Shown piece after piece: positions 5,909 to 12,364 of a DNA stretch of 15,364 nt; within the stretch, counting starts at the first letter, position 1; every line of letters starts with the position of its first letter. Where the stretch lies: positions 1 through 15,364 of the forward strand of contig JAGCIP010000099.1 of NCBI GenBank assembly GCA_017648525.1, written 5' to 3'. The notes under the pieces are model-generated. The model was given only the letters and a program-made list of their open reading frames with translations, was not told where the DNA came from and made no database searches. The position numbers and the translations under genes are program-made. This DNA comes from Clostridia bacterium (GTDB taxonomy: Bacteria > Bacillota > Clostridia > Christensenellales > Borkfalkiaceae).

Positions 5909-7300
5909 TTAGTTAATAGCCTTTATATCAAATGAATTTGCAATTATGTCTTTACCTTCGTCTAGTGAATAAACTTCTCCACTAGCAAGCATTTGCGCCA
6001 AAAGATTTCCAGTTGCAGTTGCCTCAATAGGCCCTGTTACAACCTTTCTTCCCGTATATTTTGCCGTAAATTCATTGAGAAGTACGTTTTGGCATCCACC
6101 ACCGACAATATTAATAGTGTCAAACTTCTTGCCTGTTATCTTTTCAATTTGCTCAACGGTATCTCTATAACTGATTGCAAGGCTCTTGTAAATACAACGA
6201 ACAACTTCGCCCACAGTTTCAGGAACTTTTTGTGACGTTTTAGCACAATAATCCTTAATGGCCTGAATCATACTTTCAGGCGCAAAGAAAGATAAATCAT
6301 TAACGTCAACAACGCTTTCAAAACCTTCTGCATCTCTTGCTAAATCAACGAAATCAATAAAACTGTATTTATCGTTTAATTCTTTCTTAACACATTGAAT
6401 CATCCAAAGTCCCATAATGTTTTTAAGGAATCTAACACTCTTATTGTAACCGCCTTCGTTGGTAAATCCGCTCACGTCTGCCAAGTCGCTAGTATTTTCA
6501 TCTTGACTTTCAATACCCATTAACGACCAAGTACCGCTTGAAATATATAACGGCGTACCTTTATTTGGTACAGCCATAACAGCGCTTGCAGTATCGTGCG
6601 TTGCAGGTAGACACACCGTAGCGTTAAAGCCAATTTCATCTACAAGTTCTTGTCTTAAGCGACCAACTTCACTTCCCGGTAAAGATAACGGCATAAAAAT
6701 ATCCGTTTTTATACCCAACTTGTCCATAACGTCTAAATCCCAAGAACGTGTTTTTGCATTTAAAAGTCCGGTTGTAGATGCGTTTGTATATTCGTTTTTC
6801 TTAACGCCTGTCAAACGGAAATGCAAGTAATCTGGCATCATTAAAAAGGATTTAGCCTTATCAAGTTTACCAGATTTTTTATCGGCATAAAGTTGGAAAA
6901 TAGTGTTAAAAACTTGCTTTTTTATGCCCGTTCTAGCATACAATTCTTTTTCACTAACCAAAGTGTAAACTTCGTCAATTACTTTTTGAGTTCTATCATC
7001 TCTATAAGAATAAATTTCGCCAATAACTTGGTCGTTTGCGTCTAAAAGTGCGTAATCAACACCCCAAGTATCAATACCAATACAGCAAGGAACTTTGCCT
7101 ATTTCCTTACACTTTTTCAATCCTTCTACGATACTATTAAACAAGGATTCATGCTCCCAAACAAGTTTATCTCCTTGGATAGTTGCGCCGTTCTTAAATC
7201 TAAAAACTTCTTCAAGAACAAGTTTACCATTTTCAATACATCCTAAAATATGTCTACCACTTGATGCACCTATATCAATTGCTAAATAATAATTTTTCAT
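5909..7300 (-). CDS. rhaB: Rhamnulokinase
   Basis: RhaB phosphorylates L-rhamnulose with ATP, the second step of L-rhamnose breakdown. The 463-residue protein is an FGGY-family carbohydrate kinase, slightly shorter than the E. coli enzyme. The N-terminal phosphate loop is AIDIGASSGRHILG (7-20); the sugar-contact segment is GIDTWGVDYALLD; the catalytic aspartate is in THDTASAV; and the second-domain nucleotide motifs are ISSGTWSLMG and NIVGGGCQN. The start is ATG at 7300, with GAGGAG six nt upstream, and a consensus promoter lies 37-65 nt before it. It is the first gene of a five-gene unit with tyrS. No rhamnose isomerase, aldolase or transporter is in the window, so the substrate is taken from family similarity; the specificity (rhamnulose rather than fuculose or xylulose) is likely but not certain. 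Confidence 0.9.
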   Translation of the reverse strand: MKNYYLAIDIGASSGRHILGCIENGKLVLEEVFRFKNGATIQGDKLVWEHESLFNSIVEGLKKCKEIGKVPCCIGIDTWGVDYALLDANDQVIGEIYSYRDDRTQKVIDEVYTLVSEKELYARTGIKKQVFNTIFQLYADKKSGKLDKAKSFLMMPDYLHFRLTGVKKNEYTNASTTGLLNAKTRSWDLDVMDKLGIKTDIFMPLSLPGSEVGRLRQELVDEIGFNATVCLPATHDTASAVMAVPNKGTPLYISSGTWSLMGIESQDENTSDLADVSGFTNEGGYNKSVRFLKNIMGLWMIQCVKKELNDKYSFIDFVDLARDAEGFESVVDVNDLSFFAPESMIQAIKDYCAKTSQKVPETVGEVVRCIYKSLAISYRDTVEQIEKITGKKFDTINIVGGGCQNVLLNEFTAKYTGRKVVTGPIEATATGNLLAQMLASGEVYSLDEGKDIIANSFDIKAIN

Positions 7301-7336
7301 TTTAACTCCTCAAATTGCTAGTAAAGTATTAATTAT

Positions 7337-7365
7337 ATTATACACACGCGCGTTTGCTTTGTCAA
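7337..7365 (-). promoter_or_regulatory. Consensus promoter of the rhaB operon
   Basis: On the minus strand TTGACA (7365-7360) and TATAAT (7342-7337) are separated by exactly 17 bp, a perfect match to the housekeeping consensus. The start of transcription would be near 7330, giving a leader of about 30 nt. The spacer contains GCGCGTTT (7348-7355, plus-strand reading), repeated at 7384-7391, 36 bp away; these could be an operator pair, but this is speculative. Confidence 0.9.
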
Positions 7366-7400
7366 TAATTATCTTACAATTTAGCGCGTTTATTTCAATA

Positions 7401-7439
7401 TCAAAAATAAAAACGAAAACAGCAAGAAGTTTTCGTTTT
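7401..7439 (-). terminator. Intrinsic terminator downstream of the minE-like gene
   Basis: AAAACGAAAAC (7410-7420) pairs perfectly with GTTTTCGTTTT (7429-7439) around an eight-base loop. On the minus strand the stem is followed by a T-rich run (7409-7401, TTATTTTTG). It lies 87 nt after the minE-like stop and before the rhaB promoter, so it separates the two clusters. The plus-strand side is also partly T-rich. Confidence 0.85.
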
Positions 7440-7525
7440 ATAATACGTTTTCATTTTTTCCACAACAACAGCGCCAACTATGTCACACATAATCAATGCG
7501 TTTTTAGTTAGTTTTTTACTTGACT

Positions 7526-7762
7526 TTAGTCCACTATGGAATTAAAGGGTTTTACTCTATTTGTGTAAAATGAAATTTCGACTTTATAGCCATTTTTATC
7601 TTTTGCAATATTTAAAATCGGTTGTTTTTCTATTTCAAAATAATCTTGCACAAGTTTAGAAAAGTCTTCAACAAATAAGTCGGTAAACCCTTTCCCCACG
7701 TTAAGTCTATCGCTGTCTATAACGTTTTGCACTCTCATAATTTCTCGGCTCTTATTTTTCAT
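7526..7762 (-). CDS. minE: MinE-like topological specificity factor (divergent, short N-terminus)
   Basis: MinE stimulates the MinD ATPase and sets up the oscillation or gradient of MinD. This 78-residue protein directly follows minD, its ATG overlapping the minD stop (ATGA). Residues 10-20 (RVQNVIDSDRL) resemble the MinD-contacting helix of MinE (RLQ-V---DR), residues 29-43 (LFVEDFSKLVQDYFEIE) match the topological-domain helix (DILEVI-KYV-ID), and VEISFYTN resembles the final strand. Only nine residues precede the contact segment, and they are polar (MKNKSREIM), so the N-terminal amphipathic membrane-targeting helix of known MinE is missing or reduced. Translation is probably coupled to minD. 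The assignment combines weak sequence similarity with strong context; an unrelated small partner of MinD is the alternative. Confidence 0.6.
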   Translation of the reverse strand: MKNKSREIMRVQNVIDSDRLNVGKGFTDLFVEDFSKLVQDYFEIEKQPILNIAKDKNGYKVEISFYTNRVKPFNSIVD

Positions 7763-8544
7763 ACACTTTTTTTAATACTCCTACGAATACTTCCAAAAAA
7801 ACCAGAATACTTACACGTCGTATCAAACAGTTTTTTCGTGCCGTTTTTAAGATTTAACGCAAACGTTCTATACGCCCTATACGAATCACATTTTTTACTA
7901 AGCGTTCCACTAGATAAAAAAACAGCATCTTCTTCTGGCAAAATTGCAATTAGGTTCGTTTTTAGCAATAGTTCAATATCAGTGGGCGATATCATTTTTT
8001 TGTTCACTATCAAATCACCACGAGCACGATTTATCACTAACGATACTTTGTCTAATCTATACGACTGTAAAATTGAAACTACCTTATCCGCATCTCTTAA
8101 ACTCGTAAGATTTGGCGTCACAACAACTAAAGCTTCGTCTGCACAAGATACTGCCCTGTGAAACCCCAAATCAATTCCAGCCGGTGCGTCGATTATCACG
8201 TAATCAAATACTGAATTCATTTTCTCTATAAGCAATTTAACGTTTTGCCCTGTTATGTGCTTAGAAAAATCTATCTTTCCAGATGGTAAAATAAATAGAT
8301 TTTTCCTATCATTACTTTGCACCAATGCTTGCTTTAATCTACAACGCCCCTCAAACACGTCCAATAAATCAAAAACCACTCGGTTTTCCACACCCATAAC
8401 CACGTCTAAATTATTTAATCCAAAATCAAGGTCAACGAGCGCAACTCGTAATCCAAGACTTGAGAGCGCAACTCCTAAATTTACCGTGACCGTAGTTTTT
8501 CCAACGCCACCTTTTCCGGAGGCAACAACGATTTTTTTTGCCAT
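7759..8544 (-). CDS. minD: Septum-site determining ATPase MinD
   Basis: MinD is a membrane-associated P-loop ATPase that positions the division site. The 261-residue protein has the deviant Walker A motif SGKGGVGKTT (9-18, with Lys11 and Lys16), the switch DFGLNNLDVVMG (around 43-54), Walker B IDAPAGID, and the base-contact NRARGD. The C-terminus (GFFGSIRRSIKKSV) can form a basic amphipathic helix, as in the MinD membrane-targeting sequence. The start is ATG at 8544, with CAAGGTG five nt upstream; a five-residue longer frame begins at 8559, within that site's flank. It overlaps the minE-like gene by four bases and follows the MreB-like gene, but an intrinsic terminator lies just before it, leaving about 35 bp for a promoter of its own. 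No minC is present in the window. Related ParA-type proteins are less likely because of the MinD-style tail. Confidence 0.93.
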   Translation of the reverse strand: MAKKIVVASGKGGVGKTTVTVNLGVALSSLGLRVALVDLDFGLNNLDVVMGVENRVVFDLLDVFEGRCRLKQALVQSNDRKNLFILPSGKIDFSKHITGQNVKLLIEKMNSVFDYVIIDAPAGIDLGFHRAVSCADEALVVVTPNLTSLRDADKVVSILQSYRLDKVSLVINRARGDLIVNKKMISPTDIELLLKTNLIAILPEEDAVFLSSGTLSKKCDSYRAYRTFALNLKNGTKKLFDTTCKYSGFFGSIRRSIKKSV

Positions 8545-8570
8545 AATTACACCTTGCATACAATTTTAAA

Positions 8571-8616
8571 CAAAAAAAGACCGCAAGTTTTAACTAAAAA
8601 AGTAAAATCTTGCGGT
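8571..8616 (-). terminator. Intrinsic terminator between the MreB-like gene and minD
   Basis: ACCGCAAG (8580-8587) pairs with CTTGCGGT (8609-8616), and the inner TTTTA/TAAAA blocks extend the stem. Read on the minus strand it is followed by a run of seven T (8578-8572). It lies 13 nt after the MreB-like stop and 28 nt before the minD start, so it should reduce or end readthrough into minD. Confidence 0.85.
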
Positions 8617-8628
8617 TTAATGTTAAAA

Positions 8629-9633
8629 TTAAATAGACAAGGCAATTTTCTTTAATAAATCTTTATCAGCTATTGCCGTTCCACCACCAATGGCAACCGA
8701 ACTTTCAGGATTTTCAGCCACGTTAACCTGAATATTTAATATTTTCTCGTAATAACTTTTTAAGCCATATAGATTTGCCCCAACACCAGACAAATAAACA
8801 CCAGCGTGCCTTATTTCAGCAGAAACCTCCGGCGGAAGTTTCTTTAACATTGAAAGCACAAGTTCAGAAATTTTATCGAAATATTTTTTCACCGGTTCGT
8901 ATATATCCGACGCCTTAATACACCTAGAACAAGGCGCACCCGTCTTTACGTCACGTCCATTAACAACCGTAGAAAGTTTATCAAATTCATCTAGACTTCC
9001 TATTTCATTCTTCAATCTTTCGGCTGTTGGCAACCCAATTTGTATGCCGTAGTTATAAGACAGATAGTCAATAATATCCGTACAAATTTTATTAGCGCCA
9101 AAATTTACTGAAACACCAGCAATAACCCCATCTAAAGATACTGCGGCAATATTTGTCGTACCACCAGCCATATCCACCACAAAACACGGAGATGAATCAT
9201 TAAGTGGAATACGTTGACCTAATGCAGATAAAATGGGAGATTCAGCAAAATAAATCTTGCCCAAACCACAGTTTTTTGCTATTTTTTTATATTTTTCAAT
9301 AATATCCGCAGTAACACCGCATGGCACGGAAAACAACACTTTGCTACCCGACACATTACTTTTTGAACCAAGCTTACTTAAAAATGCTTTAAGTAATTCC
9401 GATGCTACCTTGTCATTAACAATTTCGCCTTCAAAAACAGGAAAAACAATTTTTGTGTTTTTCGCAGTCTTTCCCATCAGTTTACGTGCCTCATCACCAA
9501 TCGCTTTTACCTGACTTTTTTCATCTTGCGAAATCGCAACTACCGTGTGCTCACTCAACACAAGCCCACTACCAACGACATATATATTTGTATAAACGCT
9601 ATCAAAATCAATTGCTAATTTTTCAATCGCCAT
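8629..9633 (-). CDS. MreB-family actin-like protein with altered nucleotide site
   Basis: A 334-residue actin-like protein, the usual MreB length. Similarity runs along the whole chain: GSGLVLSEHTVVAIS (22-36) matches MreB GKGIVLNEPSVVAI; VVDMAGGTTNIAAVSLDGV matches the phosphate-2 motif; YLSYNYGIQIGLPTAERLKNEIGS and DVKTGAPCSRCIKASDI are the following MreB blocks; and VAENPESSVAIGGGTAI is the C-terminal signature. Two key motifs are changed. Phosphate-1 is IDFDSVYTN instead of IDLGTANT, and phosphate-2 ends GGTTN where MreB has GGTTE, whose glutamate supports ATP hydrolysis. A slow or non-hydrolysing paralogue is therefore likely. The start is ATG at 9633 with TAGGTGG five nt before it. No mreC or mreD follows; a terminator and then minD do. 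It could act in rod shape, division or another positioning system. Confidence 0.85.
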   Translation of the reverse strand: MAIEKLAIDFDSVYTNIYVVGSGLVLSEHTVVAISQDEKSQVKAIGDEARKLMGKTAKNTKIVFPVFEGEIVNDKVASELLKAFLSKLGSKSNVSGSKVLFSVPCGVTADIIEKYKKIAKNCGLGKIYFAESPILSALGQRIPLNDSSPCFVVDMAGGTTNIAAVSLDGVIAGVSVNFGANKICTDIIDYLSYNYGIQIGLPTAERLKNEIGSLDEFDKLSTVVNGRDVKTGAPCSRCIKASDIYEPVKKYFDKISELVLSMLKKLPPEVSAEIRHAGVYLSGVGANLYGLKSYYEKILNIQVNVAENPESSVAIGGGTAIADKDLLKKIALSI

Positions 9634-9648
9634 AAATACCACCTAAAG

Positions 9649-9674
9649 TAAACGCCGTGCACGCACGGCGTTTA
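9649..9674 (-). other. Perfect GC-rich stem-loop before the MreB-like gene
   Basis: TAAACGCCGTGC (9649-9660) and GCACGGCGTTTA (9663-9674) form a perfect 12-bp inverted repeat with a two-base centre. It fills most of the 49-nt gap between ppx and the MreB-like gene, 3 nt upstream of the latter's ribosome binding site on the transcript. There is no T-run after it on the minus strand, so it is not a normal terminator. It could be an RNA stability or translation element, or a protein-binding palindrome. Confidence 0.7.
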
Positions 9675-9682
9675 TGTCTTAA

Positions 9683-11197
9683 TTATAAAATTTCTAAATT
9701 TTTCTTAAAGATTTTTCTGAAATCCGAACCAATCTCTAATGCGGAATTTATCTCAAGCGACGCATCTCCGTCAACTTCCGTTTTCATTATTACAGAATCA
9801 CCAAGAATATCGCAATTTATTCCTCTTACTACCGAAGATAAACTTCTATCTAAGCAATCAGCAATTCTTAAAATCGTACCCATTTTTCTCACAGCATCAA
9901 CGTCTTCATCACATACAAGATCACGATACCTTGCCCAATCAAACGGATTGATATCTTCTATTGCTGTATTCGCCGCTACAAATGATGCCATAACTAAATC
10001 TTTATGGCTTATACCGCACACATTTGAATTTAGTATTATATAGCCACTATGCTTTTCATAATTATAAAAACTAACACTTTTTCCAGATTCATGTAAATAC
10101 GCCGCAACTTTAAGAATTTTTAAATATTGTCTTGGGAATTTATGCAAAACTCTCAATTGTTTAAACAATTGAACGGATAAATTAACAACCTGCTCAGTAT
10201 GTTTTTGGTCGCAAGCGTGAAAATCAACAAGACTGTTCAAACTGAACGTTAAAACGTCCGATATAGGTTTATCTAATGTAGTAGGAACTGCATAATTATA
10301 GATAATACCAGTACGCAAGCCACTACCACTAATAACCATTTTATCAAGATTCATGTATTTCTTAAAGGCAGAAATAACAGCAAAAGCAGCAGGCAAAATA
10401 TCCGCCCTATCACTTGAAAGCCCTTTAATCTTTTTCTTTCCATCAAGATTAAGAGATTTTAACAAACTATAAACGTGGTTAAAGTCTTGGTCGTTAACAA
10501 CATAGTTATGTATAGTTTTAAGCGGGTATTTCTTCATTATCTTTGTCATTCGACATAAATTTCTAAACGAACCACCCACACCTATCATTTGAACTTCGGG
10601 GTCAACGTCTTTCAACCACTCGATTTTACTAAGTTGTTCAACAATAAATTCTTCAACCTTTTCAGCGTGTTCTTCTAGCGTCAAACCATCACCCGCAAAC
10701 AACTCCGTTAAAGTTATTGCACCAAAAGGTAACGTCTCATAATTAAGCAAATTACGTCTATTATAATAAACAATTTTAGTGCTACCACCACCGATTTCCA
10801 AAATTAAACCTTTGGGAATATCCATTGTGTTGATAACACCCCTATAAACGTAAATCGCTTCTTCTTCCGCAGTTAAAACACGAAGTTTAATACCGCAAGT
10901 TGCAGAAACTTCGTCTAAAAAACTACGTTGATTTTTCGCACGACGAACGGCAGCCGTTGCTACGGCGATAATTCTCTCAATACCGTTAACGTCGCAAAGT
11001 TTTCTAAACATCTTTAACGTTTTAATAGTTTCTTGTATTCTTGCAGGTTTTAAAAACCCATCTCTCTCCATTCCTTCGCCAATTCTAGGCGACTCCTTAA
11101 GTTGGTCAACTATTTGAAAATGCCCGTTTTCTAAAACGTCCACTAAAAGTAACCTAGCTGTATTCGAGCCTAAATCAATAATTGCAATTCTTTCCAA
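9683..11197 (-). CDS. ppx: Exopolyphosphatase / guanosine pentaphosphatase family protein
   Basis: Ppx/GppA proteins remove terminal phosphate from polyphosphate or from pppGpp. The protein (504 residues from this start) has an N-terminal actin-like pair of domains with IDLGSNTARLLLVD (6-19), AEEEAIYVYRG carrying the usual catalytic glutamates, and EIGGGSTKIVYYN; the residue after GGGST is Lys where many members have Glu. A C-terminal HD-type domain (about 300-504) includes VAAYLHESGKSV and EKHSGYIILN, with HE in place of HD. I chose TTG at 11197 because GGTGAT lies four nt before it and homologues begin at MxRIAxIDLGSN; an ATG at 11209 is in frame but has no ribosome binding site. It stands first in the ppx / MreB-like / minD group behind a promoter with an NrdR-box-like operator. 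Ppx and GppA activity cannot be told apart from sequence here. Confidence 0.9.
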   Translation of the reverse strand: MERIAIIDLGSNTARLLLVDVLENGHFQIVDQLKESPRIGEGMERDGFLKPARIQETIKTLKMFRKLCDVNGIERIIAVATAAVRRAKNQRSFLDEVSATCGIKLRVLTAEEEAIYVYRGVINTMDIPKGLILEIGGGSTKIVYYNRRNLLNYETLPFGAITLTELFAGDGLTLEEHAEKVEEFIVEQLSKIEWLKDVDPEVQMIGVGGSFRNLCRMTKIMKKYPLKTIHNYVVNDQDFNHVYSLLKSLNLDGKKKIKGLSSDRADILPAAFAVISAFKKYMNLDKMVISGSGLRTGIIYNYAVPTTLDKPISDVLTFSLNSLVDFHACDQKHTEQVVNLSVQLFKQLRVLHKFPRQYLKILKVAAYLHESGKSVSFYNYEKHSGYIILNSNVCGISHKDLVMASFVAANTAIEDINPFDWARYRDLVCDEDVDAVRKMGTILRIADCLDRSLSSVVRGINCDILGDSVIMKTEVDGDASLEINSALEIGSDFRKIFKKNLEIL

Positions 11198-11231
11198 TTT
11201 AATCACCATGCCATATGTTTATTTTTAGGTA

Positions 11232-11260
11232 ATTATATCACAATATATTGTGTTTGTACA
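11232..11260 (-). promoter_or_regulatory. Extended -10 promoter of ppx
   Basis: On the minus strand the -10 element is TATAAT (11237-11232) preceded by TGA, giving the extended form TGnTATAAT. A partial -35, TGTACA (11260-11255), is 17 bp upstream. Transcription would start near 11225, about 28 nt before the TTG start. The whole spacer is occupied by a palindrome (11238-11253). Confidence 0.7.
11238..11253. promoter_or_regulatory. NrdR-box-like operator in the ppx promoter spacer
   Basis: TCACAATATATTGTGT contains the perfect 14-bp palindrome CACAATATATTGTG and fits the NrdR box consensus acaCwAtATaTwGtgt at 15 of 16 positions. It lies exactly between the -35 and -10 elements of the ppx promoter, a classic position for repression. 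A partner box at the usual one-to-three-turn spacing was not found. Another AT-rich palindrome-binding repressor is possible. Confidence 0.55.
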
Positions 11261-11373
11261 TACCTTTTTTTGAAATTTGTGCAATTTTTTTTGCAATTAT
11301 TTTTTAAAATTAATTTTCGCAAGGTTTTAATTAGAAAATTACATTATTTTACAATATAAACCAGATTTTAACA

Positions 11374-11401
11374 ATTTTACTGCGTTTTAAGTAGTTGTCA
11401 A
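11374..11401 (-). promoter_or_regulatory. Second, distal candidate promoter for ppx
   Basis: On the minus strand TTGACA (11401-11396, perfect) and TAAAAT (11379-11374) are 16 bp apart. It lies just after the stop of the downstream TauE/SafE gene and would give a leader of about 170 nt. The 11210-11411 gap otherwise holds only AT-rich sequence; no riboswitch fold was recognised in it. Confidence 0.5.
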
Positions 11402-11411
11402 TTTGCACAAA

Positions 11412-11780
11412 TCATTCTGCATTTTTAAATTGCAAAACAAGTTGAAAAGCAGAAAGAAGTATTAAGAAACCACCAAAACATCTTCTAAGTAAATCACCAG
11501 TAATTGCTCTTGCAATATAACACCCTAAAATGCAAGCAAATATACCAGGAACAGCTATTAACAATATTTTATCAAACTCAACAAGTTTATTTTTAAGATG
11601 AAAAATTAGAGCAACTATTGCCATAGGAATAAAACTAACTAAATTTACTGCCTGTGCGGTATGTTGACCAACCCCATAAAAAATATTAAGTAATGGAATT
11701 AAAACCGTTCCACCACCCATTCCCATGCCACCTAAAACACCACCGAGTAGTCCCGCAACTATATATAAAACAAATTCCAT
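11412..11780 (-). CDS. TauE/SafE-family half-size membrane protein (second of pair)
   Basis: A 122-residue membrane protein of the TSUP (TauE/SafE, DUF81) family, whose members export sulfite, sulfoacetate or related anions. It has four hydrophobic segments (about 3-29, 40-60, 68-88 and 97-115), half the usual eight. The first carries the family motif GLLGGVLGGMGMGGGTVLIPLL (10-31), and HTAQAVNLVSF follows as the typical second-helix start. The start is ATG at 11780, with AGGAG overlapping the upstream stop codon about 13 nt away; a longer frame to 11840 reads through the preceding gene in another frame and adds an unlikely leader. It lies 16 nt after the other half, so the two are probably made together and form one transporter. 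The exported substrate cannot be told from sequence. Confidence 0.85.
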   Translation of the reverse strand: MEFVLYIVAGLLGGVLGGMGMGGGTVLIPLLNIFYGVGQHTAQAVNLVSFIPMAIVALIFHLKNKLVEFDKILLIAVPGIFACILGCYIARAITGDLLRRCFGGFLILLSAFQLVLQFKNAE

Positions 11781-11796
11781 AAAATTACTTTTTCTC

Positions 11797-12249
11797 CTAA
11801 AATACCAACATCTTAAAACCTGCAAGCGCCATAATAACACAAAAAATTATAGAAACCCATTTTGACGAAAGTTTAGAGAGCGCTAACGCACCTATAATCC
11901 CACCAACAATAACACCTATTCCAACTGGCAACCCGACGTTTAGATTAAAATTGCCAAAAGCTAAATAAAAAAGACCGCTAGTTATAGACAATGGTAAAAT
12001 TATCAAAATTGCAGTCGCATGCGCTTTCTTTTGTTCCCTTTTCATTAAAAGCGTTAACATAGGAACAACAATCATTCCCCCGCCACCGCCAAAAACTCCG
12101 TTAACCAATCCTGCAACTGCGCCTGTTATAACCGCAAAAACGTTATTTTTCTTGCTATTTACTTTCTTTTTGTTTATTTTTACTTTTTTCACGCAACTTA
12201 GTATGTTCAATGTTAAACTTTTTAAGTAAATTTTAAAAACATAATGCAT
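11797..12249 (-). CDS. TauE/SafE-family half-size membrane protein (first of pair)
   Basis: A TSUP-family membrane protein of up to 150 residues with four hydrophobic segments, beginning at about residues 37-68, 79-98, 103-124 and 130-149. The first segment carries GLVNGVFGGGGGMIVVPML, the glycine-rich motif found once in each half of full-length members; HATAILIILPLS follows. The N-terminus is lysine-rich (KKVKINKKKVNSKKNN) and should stay in the cytoplasm. The start is uncertain: neither ATG 12249 nor GTG 12192 has a ribosome binding site, and GTG would give a cleaner 131-residue protein. It is divergent from the large surface protein at 12365, with 115 bp between them. Together with the next gene it equals one complete eight-helix transporter, which suggests an ancestral unfused pair or a split gene. 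Confidence 0.82.
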   Translation of the reverse strand: MHYVFKIYLKSLTLNILSCVKKVKINKKKVNSKKNNVFAVITGAVAGLVNGVFGGGGGMIVVPMLTLLMKREQKKAHATAILIILPLSITSGLFYLAFGNFNLNVGLPVGIGVIVGGIIGALALSKLSSKWVSIIFCVIMALAGFKMLVF

Positions 12250-12266
12250 ATTGTTATTGTTTACAG

Positions 12267-12295
12267 TTGATTTTTAACAGAAAATAATATATAAT
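12267..12295 (+). promoter_or_regulatory. Promoter of the large surface protein
   Basis: TTGATT (12267-12272) and TATAAT (12290-12295) are 17 bp apart; the -10 is perfect and the -35 matches 4/6. Transcription would begin near 12302, giving a leader of about 60 nt, with AAAGGTG (12354-12360) four nt before the ATG. Confidence 0.75.
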
Positions 12296-12364
12296 TAATT
12301 CAATGCGTTATATATTATGTATATATAACCCTAGTAAAGACAACAATTACATCAAAGGTGAATT

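Noticed and set aside
7301..7340. T-box or riboswitch leader for tyrS
   Set aside because: The leader of the rhaB-tyrS unit is only about 30 nt, and tyrS starts 13 nt after rhaB; there is no room for a T-box and no T-box sequence.
7384..7391. GCGCGTTT repeats as a proven operator at the rhaB promoter
   Set aside because: Only two eight-base copies 36 bp apart are seen; they are kept as a comment but are too short to call.
7727..8569. Plus-strand open frames opposite minD
   Set aside because: minD is unmistakable on the other strand; these have no start signals and no recognisable content.
11207..11222. Second NrdR box 31 bp from the one at 11238-11253
   Set aside because: CATATG is centred at the expected distance, but the flanking bases do not fit the consensus, so it is a chance palindrome.
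11270..11310. T-rich stretch with TGCAA repeats as a terminator
   Set aside because: The possible stem is only five base pairs and does not extend; it looks like AT-rich intergenic DNA.
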